This document shows positions 24,306 through 29,537 of a DNA stretch of 29,537 bases, one piece after another. Origin of the DNA: an uncultured Bacillota bacterium (GTDB lineage Bacteria > Bacillota > Clostridia > Lachnospirales > CAG-274); the NCBI GenBank assembly GCA_958426775.1, contig CATZZP010000023.1, positions 1-29,537 of the forward strand, in the 5' to 3' direction. A program made the translations under genes and the position numbers. Under the pieces are notes generated by a model. The model saw only the letters and a program-made list of their open reading frames with translations, did not search any database and had not been told where the DNA came from. Each line of letters opens with the position of its first letter. The stretch's first letter is position 1.

Positions 24306-26615
24306 TTATTTAAGACATGGAAACACATACTCATTATCAAGTACCTTGGTAATTACCTCCGCCGCATCTGCCGCATCCAAATCACCGCTGCCGTTTAAAT
24401 CCAAGTATTCAAGAACATCTGCATTCACCTTATCAAGTCCTGTTTCAAAGTTATTATCAAGAACCTTTGAAAGTATAAAAGAGGCATCATTTGAGGTTAT
24501 TTTTCCGGAGTTATCCGCATCACCGTATATAAATACCTGACCCTCACTTTGTACGAGTGATAAGCCGTAGGTTGCCATTTTGGAGCCTTTACAATACGCA
24601 TAATAAGTCTTTCCTCCGGTAAGCTGATAGCTTGTTCTATAGAAAGCTGACTCTGTTGTGCTGCCTACAATCTCAGCAACAGTTGCACCTGTTTCGTCTG
24701 TCAGATAAAAGGTCTTGTTTTTATTAAGCTTAAATGCAATTGTAAACTCTGCATTATTTTTTGGTGTTAATTTAATTACACAACCTCCTGTCGGTATATT
24801 ATCCGTAAAGCTTGGGTTTGAAGCAGAGCTTACTCTGCCCGCATAATCAATACCGTCAATGGTCTGTGAATCTACCGTAAAAGGCATATCCTCCAAAACA
24901 AAAACATCCCCGTAGTCAACGCCTGCTTTAAGCCCGTTAAAGATGTTTACTTCACCTGTTGTTGTGGTTTCGGTTGTGGTTTCTGTTGTCGTTTCGGTTG
25001 TGTTTTCTGTTGTAGTAATAACAGTTGTGGTTTCTGTATTATCTGTCGTTGTAGTTTCTGTTGTAGTTTCTGTTGTTGATTCACTTGGGTTTTCATTACC
25101 GTCGTTATCTTCAACACCCTCAAGTACATTATCACTTACAAGCACACCGCTGTTTGCAATACAATCTATCTTAGCCTGCTTTGCACTTGTAAGATACTCA
25201 ACGTCACTTACATTATCGGTTGCATCATAGTAAAATTTACTTGTATCGGTATCAAAGTTATGATATGTTTCCATATTAGAGCTTACATCATAGACTTCAT
25301 CTCTTGATACGGCAGTATAGATTGTGCCTGCTCTATCTCTCATACCTGAATTTACAAGCACATCATTATATGCTTTAATAACAGGGTTACCCTGACTTGA
25401 GCTTACCGTGGTCAGATAAGCATTATCGCAATCATCAAAATAGTTTGCCTCTGAAAACACCCATGCACTTGCTCTTGCATCAATGCAGCTACTGCCCTTA
25501 TAGAAATAGTTATTATAGGAGTGTACATTTGCATGCCTTACAAGGGGCATACGTGAAGAGCTTTGGTTAAAATAATTATGATGCCATGTAATGTTATACT
25601 GCTTTACACTGTCGCTACCACCGTGTAAAGCAGTTTTATGACAGTTATTATAACGGTTATATGAAAGAGTAACATACTTTGACTCAATAATATCTGTTGA
25701 GCCGTCACCCTCATGCTTGTCCTGCTCAGTAGTTAAGTCATACTTATTTTCACCTATATCAAAGGTATTGTTATGTATCCATATGTGCTGACCGCCGCTG
25801 GTACTGCACGCATCCTCAGGATACTTGGTAAAGTTAAGATTTTTAACCTCTACACCCGTACCTCTTTTAAAAGTAAATCCCCACTTTTCAATAACTGCAT
25901 CATCACCTATGCCCTCGATTGTAAGGTTTTTAGGGGTATTTACATCGCACATATTAAAGTAAGAGTCATCACTCATAGCCTTATCTGTAAGACCGTTAAT
26001 AGCTACAACGCCGTTGTTTATATCAGTTGTCTTGGTACCGTCACTATCCCTTGTCTGGGTATCCACCTTGCCAATAATACGCACAATAAGAGGAGTACTT
26101 ATACTATATGCATTTGTAAGTATGTTGCCTATACCCGTTTTACCGTTTAAGGTAACAGTGTTTTTATTTTCATTAGTTACATATAAAATTACCGCATCTG
26201 ACTTAGGTGTACCATCGTCATTATAACCGCCTATATTGCTATAATTAAAATGTGCATAGCCTGAAATATCCGCACTCTCTACAGGTATCTCCTTACGTGC
26301 AAGGGTTGTACCGCTTGAGGTTTCAATACGTATATCATATTTGCCTGCCTTAAGACCCGGTATATCTACGCGTCCTCCTGTACCGTCCTGCCTTACAAGA
26401 GGTGCATCTACAGCTGTATACTCACTTGTACCGCTTTGTCTGTAATATACCTTAGCCTCTGCTGCATTACTGTCGTCCGACCATTCAGCATATACAGTGT
26501 TTATATCTCCTGCTGCTATGCTAAGCTGTGGTGCAGCTGAAGCCGTTACAGACATAACCGATAAAGAGCCTGAAAGAATAACTGCTGACATAAATGCACT
26601 TAAAAACTTTTTCAT
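24306..26615 (-). CDS. Secreted pectate lyase (PL1-like) with fibronectin-like, carbohydrate-binding and dockerin domains
   Basis: The 769-residue enzyme would cleave polygalacturonate by beta-elimination outside the cell. Order: signal peptide (1-28, ending SVTASA), a fibronectin-III-like domain (about 29-115), a PL1-type parallel beta-helix (about 118-500) with GQHIWIHNNTFDI, the calcium-binding EGDGSTDIIE (about 302-311) and the catalytic Arg region SSSRMPLVRHANVHSYNNYF (R355-R360); a Thr/Glu-rich linker (511-553); a beta-sandwich of carbohydrate-binding style (about 560-690); and a type I dockerin (694-769) with two EF-hand-like loops at D699-D710 and D739-D750. A dockerin implies docking to a cohesin scaffold, but no cohesin gene lies in the window. 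AAGGAG precedes the ATG by eight bases and a promoter lies at 26650-26678. Confidence 0.92.
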   Translation of the reverse strand: MKKFLSAFMSAVILSGSLSVMSVTASAAPQLSIAAGDINTVYAEWSDDSNAAEAKVYYRQSGTSEYTAVDAPLVRQDGTGGRVDIPGLKAGKYDIRIETSSGTTLARKEIPVESADISGYAHFNYSNIGGYNDDGTPKSDAVILYVTNENKNTVTLNGKTGIGNILTNAYSISTPLIVRIIGKVDTQTRDSDGTKTTDINNGVVAINGLTDKAMSDDSYFNMCDVNTPKNLTIEGIGDDAVIEKWGFTFKRGTGVEVKNLNFTKYPEDACSTSGGQHIWIHNNTFDIGENKYDLTTEQDKHEGDGSTDIIESKYVTLSYNRYNNCHKTALHGGSDSVKQYNITWHHNYFNQSSSRMPLVRHANVHSYNNYFYKGSSCIDARASAWVFSEANYFDDCDNAYLTTVSSSQGNPVIKAYNDVLVNSGMRDRAGTIYTAVSRDEVYDVSSNMETYHNFDTDTSKFYYDATDNVSDVEYLTSAKQAKIDCIANSGVLVSDNVLEGVEDNDGNENPSESTTETTTETTTTDNTETTTVITTTENTTETTTETTTETTTTGEVNIFNGLKAGVDYGDVFVLEDMPFTVDSQTIDGIDYAGRVSSASNPSFTDNIPTGGCVIKLTPKNNAEFTIAFKLNKNKTFYLTDETGATVAEIVGSTTESAFYRTSYQLTGGKTYYAYCKGSKMATYGLSLVQSEGQVFIYGDADNSGKITSNDASFILSKVLDNNFETGLDKVNADVLEYLDLNGSGDLDAADAAEVITKVLDNEYVFPCLK
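24957..25085 (-). repeat. Low-complexity Thr-codon repeat encoding the pectate lyase linker
   Basis: About 130 bases made mostly of ACA/ACC/ACT and GAA codons, reading TTETTTETTT and close variants (residues 511-553). Such linkers are flexible and usually O-glycosylated or protease-resistant. The repeat units vary in synonymous third bases, so it is not a fresh perfect tandem expansion. The opposite strand shows a spurious Val/Ser-rich reading frame. Confidence 0.85.
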
Positions 26616-26649
26616 TTTAACTTCTCCTTATAAAATTTTTAGTTTATAT

Positions 26650-26678
26650 ATTATATCACAAATAAGGTTTTATGTCTA
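26650..26678 (-). promoter_or_regulatory. Sigma-A-type promoter of the pectate lyase gene
   Basis: On the minus strand TAGACA (26673-26678; one mismatch) and TATAAT (26650-26655) are 17 bases apart, about 35 bases before the start codon. No catabolite-responsive element was recognised near it. Confidence 0.65.
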
Positions 26679-26824
26679 AGTATTTTTTTAATATGCCGTG
26701 TATTGTGCCATCATTTTATTACTTTTGATAAATACAAGCTAATTATGTTAAATCTGTTTAAATCTGTCGCAAAATTTATTAATTTTTTGTGGAAATTATT
26801 AAAGTATTATGTTATTATATTTTT

Positions 26825-27715
26825 ATGGAGGTGGTTCTTATCAAGCTATATTCTAACATTCTTATTGCCGGTGCTGTTACTGCCCTTACAATTGCAGGCG
26901 GTATAAAGGATAATGCACAAAAAGGCAAGAACCTAAGCGAGAACCTTAATGCTCGGACAACCACCCTTACTACTGTAACGGAAGCTACTACAGAAGCTAC
27001 AACCAACCTGATTTTTGATACATGCAAGTTATCAAACACAAGGTATGGTTGGTATTACATGCCTAACAAGGAGCATAAAACTCCTGCCGTAAAAAGCGGT
27101 ATAGACTATAAAAAGTACAATGCCTATTATGTGGGGGATACCCAAAATAAAGTGATTTACTTAACCTTTGACGAGGGTTACGAAAACGGCTATACCTCAA
27201 AGATACTTGATATACTTAAAAATAAGCAGGTTAAAGCAGCATTTTTTGTTACAGAGGACTACATAAAACGCAATCCACAGCTTATTAAGCGTATGCAGGC
27301 AGAGGGGCATACAGTAGGCAACCACAGCTCCCGTCATTTAAGCTCACCTGAATTAAGTGACAACGAGTTTTCGCAGGAGCTTACAAAAACAGCCAATACC
27401 TATAAGGAAATTACGGGTTATGATATGCCTAAGATTTTCAGACCGCCTATGGGTGACTACAGCGAGAGAACCCTTGCCCTTGCCCATAATATGGGCTATA
27501 AAACTATATTTTGGAGCTTTGCTTATAAGGATTGGGAAACAGATAATCAACCCGGGAAAGACGTTGCCTACAACACCGTAATGGAGAGATACCACAATGG
27601 TGCAATATTGCTTTTACACGCAGTATCAAGCTCTAATACAGAGGCATTGCCTGATATAATAGACAGCTTAAAGGCACAGGGCTACAGCTTTGAAACCCTA
27701 AATACATTACAATAA
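26825..27715 (+). CDS. PdaA-like polysaccharide deacetylase (spore cortex muramic-delta-lactam type); start codon uncertain
   Basis: PdaA removes the acetyl group from muramic acid so that delta-lactam forms in spore cortex peptidoglycan, the mark recognised by germination hydrolases. The catalytic domain (about residues 90-296) closely follows Bacillus PdaA: YLTFDEGYENGYTSKILDIL, the metal-binding GHTVGNHSSRH, IFRPPMGDYSERTLALA, and AILLLHAVSSSNTEALPDII. PdaA usually reads TFDNGYENGYT, so the Asn-to-Glu change at the motif is mild. The N-terminus is a membrane anchor or signal (LYSNILIAGAVTALTIAGG), then a Thr-rich spacer. The strong ribosome binding site GGAGG (26827-26831) overlaps the ATG used here and would be ideally placed for an ATC at 26840-26842 (IKLYSN); the true start may be that ATC. 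pgi follows 37 bases later. Confidence 0.87.
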   Translation: MEVVLIKLYSNILIAGAVTALTIAGGIKDNAQKGKNLSENLNARTTTLTTVTEATTEATTNLIFDTCKLSNTRYGWYYMPNKEHKTPAVKSGIDYKKYNAYYVGDTQNKVIYLTFDEGYENGYTSKILDILKNKQVKAAFFVTEDYIKRNPQLIKRMQAEGHTVGNHSSRHLSSPELSDNEFSQELTKTANTYKEITGYDMPKIFRPPMGDYSERTLALAHNMGYKTIFWSFAYKDWETDNQPGKDVAYNTVMERYHNGAILLLHAVSSSNTEALPDIIDSLKAQGYSFETLNTLQ

Positions 27716-27752
27716 TGCAAACTAATATTATATAAAGAAGGGATGATGTAAA

Positions 27753-29096
27753 ATGTCAATCAACTTTAAAACCAAAGGAGTAGAAAACTTTATTGCAGAC
27801 GGTGAGCTTGCTAAGATGGAAACTATGGTACAGCTTGCCAACAAAACACTTAACGAAAAAACAGGAGCAGGCAATGACTTTTTAGGTTGGGTAAACCTTC
27901 CTTTTGATTATGATAAGGAAGAATTTGCTCGCATTAAAGCGGCTGCAAAAAAGATACAGTCAAACAGCCAAGTGCTTATAGTTATTGGTATAGGCGGCTC
28001 CTACTTAGGAGGAAGAGCTGCTTTAGAATTTATTAACGGCAGTAACTACAACCTTAAAAAGCACCCGGGATTACCTGAAATTTACTTTGTGGGCAACAGC
28101 ATCAGTTCTGACTACTTAAATGATATTATCGAGATTTTAGGCGACAGAGATTTTTCGGTAAATGTTATATCAAAATCAGGCACTACAACAGAGCCTGCGA
28201 TTGCCTTTAGAATTTTCAAGAAAATGGTAGAGGATAAATATGGCAAAGAGGGTGCTAAAGAAAGGATTTTTGCAACAACCGATAAATCAAGAGGTGCATT
28301 AAAGTCCCTTTGTGATAAGGAGGGTTACGAAACCTTTGTTATTACAGATGATATAGGCGGCAGATTTTCCGTGCTTACCCCGGTAGGTCTTTTACTTATG
28401 GCTACGGCAGGCATTGATATTGATGCAGTTATGCAGGGTGCGGCAGATGCGGCAACCAAGTATAAAGACGGTACCATTGAAACAAATGACTGCCTTAAGT
28501 ATGCAGCTATCAGAAATTGTCTATACAGAAAAGGTAAAAATGTTGAAATACTTGCTAACTATGAGCCATCTCTTACTATGTTCGGCGAATGGTATAAACA
28601 GCTCTATGCCGAGAGCGAGGGCAAAGACCAAAAGGGTATTTTCCCTGTTAGTGCAAACTTCTCAACGGATTTACACTCCATAGGTCAGTTTATACAGGAC
28701 GGCAGTAGATTTTTATTTGAAACCGTACTCTGGATTAAAAATGCTAAAAAGGATATTGTTATAGAAACTAACCCTGAAAATGTTGACGGTCTTAACTTTG
28801 CGGCAGGCAAAAGTATTCAGTATGTAAACAGTAAGGCATATGGCGGTACATATCTTGCTCATATTGACGGTGGCGTACCTACTATGGTCATTGAAATTGA
28901 AAAGGCAGATGCCTACACCTTCGGTGAGCTAGTTTACTTCTTTGAAAAGACCTTAGGTGTAAGCGGTTATCTCCTTGGTGTAAATCCATTTGACCAGCCG
29001 GGTGTTGAGGCATATAAAAAGAATATGTTTGCTCTCCTTGGTAAACCGGGTTATGAGGCTGCAAAAGCTCAGCTTGAAGCAAGACTTGAGGATTAA
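27753..29096 (+). CDS. pgi: Glucose-6-phosphate isomerase
   Basis: Pgi interconverts glucose 6-phosphate and fructose 6-phosphate in glycolysis. The 447-residue product is the shorter Firmicutes form. Signatures include VIGIGGSYLGGRAALEF near residue 78, the SIS-domain sugar-phosphate site NVISKSGTTTEPAIAFR near residue 140, and the C-terminal GVNPFDQPGVEAYKKNMFAL with the catalytic Lys, plus the conserved Glu region FVITDDIGGRFSVLTPVG. GAAGGGATG supplies the ribosome binding site. No terminator follows directly; a broken gene starts four bases after its stop. Confidence 0.97.
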   Translation: MSINFKTKGVENFIADGELAKMETMVQLANKTLNEKTGAGNDFLGWVNLPFDYDKEEFARIKAAAKKIQSNSQVLIVIGIGGSYLGGRAALEFINGSNYNLKKHPGLPEIYFVGNSISSDYLNDIIEILGDRDFSVNVISKSGTTTEPAIAFRIFKKMVEDKYGKEGAKERIFATTDKSRGALKSLCDKEGYETFVITDDIGGRFSVLTPVGLLLMATAGIDIDAVMQGAADAATKYKDGTIETNDCLKYAAIRNCLYRKGKNVEILANYEPSLTMFGEWYKQLYAESEGKDQKGIFPVSANFSTDLHSIGQFIQDGSRFLFETVLWIKNAKKDIVIETNPENVDGLNFAAGKSIQYVNSKAYGGTYLAHIDGGVPTMVIEIEKADAYTFGELVYFFEKTLGVSGYLLGVNPFDQPGVEAYKKNMFALLGKPGYEAAKAQLEARLED

Positions 29097-29099
29097 TTA

Positions 29100-29478
29100 A
29101 TGGCATCAAGCCAAGAATACCTCTGCTTTATTTTAGAATAATTATCTCAGTTAGATGATATAATCCATAAATCAATGATGGTAATATATTATCTACTATA
29201 AAGGAAAAATTGCAGACAGTATCTATGATGACAGATTACTTGTTAAGCCTGTGAAGTCTGCAATAGCTTATATGCCTGAGGTAATTTTTGTAAAGCCCTA
29301 TAAGGGAGCTAAGGATATGCTTTTAGTGTCCGATGTTGATAATAAGTACTTTCTGACAGAGCTGTTTAATGCTATGTATGAGGATTTACCTACTCAAAAA
29401 AAAATAAAAATAACAAAACAAAAACAGGGTGATAAAAAAATTCTGCAATATTTGGTGTGGTTGAAAAAATTGATGTGA
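29100..29478 (+). pseudogene. Broken TfoX/Sxy N-terminal-domain gene
   Basis: Starting at an ATG four bases after the pgi stop the frame reads MASSQEYLCFILE, a TAA stop, then LSQLDDIIHKSMM. After a two-base deletion near 29180 another frame continues IIYYKGKIADSIYDDRLLVK, PVKSAIAYMPEVIFVKPYKG, AKDMLLVSDVDNKYFLTELF and NAMYEDLPT. This is the layout of TfoX-N-domain proteins (typically MASSKEYLDFILEQL...MMGEYIIYYKGK...YDDRLLVKP...LPYEGAKEMLL...DELPAPK). One nonsense codon and one frameshift break it; the tail after YEDLPTQKK is also unlike the family's lysine-rich end. GAGG from the end of pgi would serve as its ribosome binding site. The 228-base open stretch from a GTG at 29251 is a fragment of this gene. 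Confidence 0.75.
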
Positions 29479-29494
29479 CCCTAAAAAGTTAGAC
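29476..29494. mobile_element. IS3/IS150-like terminal inverted repeat at the window edge
   Basis: TGACCCTAAAAAGTTAGAC shares TGACCC and GTTAGAC, at identical spacing, with the terminal repeat of the element at 2-53. It overlaps the stop of the TfoX-like pseudogene. If it is a real IS end, the element body lies beyond the window; no transposase start is visible in the remaining 43 bases. Confidence 0.45.
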
Positions 29495-29500
29495 TTTTTT

Positions 29501-29537
29501 CAGCGTAGCAGTTTCAACAGCTGCTACGCTGTTTTTA
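29501..29537 (+). terminator. Strong hairpin terminator at the window end
   Basis: CAGCGTAGCAG (29501-29511) and CTGCTACGCTG (29521-29531) form a perfect 11-base-pair stem around a nine-base loop, followed by TTTTTA. It would stop plus-strand transcription from pgi, or, if the bases at 29476-29494 are an IS end, shield the element from outside transcription. Confidence 0.85.

Noticed and set aside
24957..25085. Tandem repeats that could suggest a CRISPR array or minisatellite
   Set aside because: Units are three to nine bases and encode an in-frame Thr-rich linker; there are no spacer-sized unique segments.
24943..25230. Plus-strand open frame rich in Val and Ser opposite the pectate lyase linker
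   Set aside because: It is the reverse complement of Thr/Glu codons in the linker; no ribosome binding site and no sensible protein composition.
29251..29478. A novel 75-residue protein starting at GTG 29251
   Set aside because: The reading frame continues upstream with TfoX-domain sequence and lacks a ribosome binding site; it is a fragment of a broken gene.

Overview
The window is AT-rich chromosomal DNA from an anaerobic, probably spore-forming member of the Bacillota, class Clostridia, most likely Lachnospirales-like. Four things point there: a short-form HisG with HisZ, the Firmicutes gene run xseA-xseB-ispA-dxs-tlyA-nadK-argR-recN, a PdaA-type spore-cortex deacetylase with a Csp-like germination-protease homologue, and a secreted pectate lyase carrying a dockerin. 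No rRNA, tRNA or CRISPR array is visible. Both window edges carry terminal inverted repeats resembling the IS3 family (IS150 group), so the window may be a contig that stops at repeated IS copies.

Region 1 (1-6996, minus strand) is a histidine operon read hisZ-hisG-hisD-hisB-hisH-hisA-hisF-hisI-hisE from a sigma-A-type promoter at 6969-6996. hisC and a histidinol-phosphatase gene are absent. Between hisA and hisF lies a decayed, internally deleted remnant of a YitT-family membrane protein gene. Region 2 (6982-10876, minus) holds a DUF188 (YaiI/YqxD) gene and a 1085-residue protein of two fused subtilisin domains, both with intact catalytic residues.

Region 3 (10925-13575, minus) is a pair of exported proteins of unknown function: a lipoprotein and a protein with an SLH repeat. 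The SLH protein ends in IGVIGGADGPTSIYTA, a motif otherwise familiar from the beta subunit of sodium-pumping decarboxylases. Region 4 (13592-23037, minus) is a housekeeping cluster: asp23-nusB-xseA-xseB-ispA-PAP2-like-dxs-tlyA-nadK, then argR with its own promoter and ArgR-box-like sites, then recN. It joins isoprenoid precursor synthesis (Dxs, IspA), DNA repair (XseAB, RecN), rRNA and transcription functions (TlyA, NusB), NADP synthesis and arginine control.

Region 5 (23061-29537) is mixed. A plus-strand RlmL/YpsC-type rRNA methyltransferase converges on a minus-strand pectate lyase across a shared bidirectional terminator. Then come a plus-strand PdaA-like deacetylase whose best-placed start codon is ATC, glucose-6-phosphate isomerase (pgi), a broken TfoX-N-domain gene abutting pgi, an IS-like terminal repeat, and a strong terminator hairpin at the edge.

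The observations most worth following are the GGADGPT C-terminal tag, the doubly active tandem Csp-like protease, the two recognisable pseudogenes (YitT and TfoX), the candidate ATC start, and the IS ends bounding the window. All assignments come from reading the sequence and from remembered family motifs; no database search was run.
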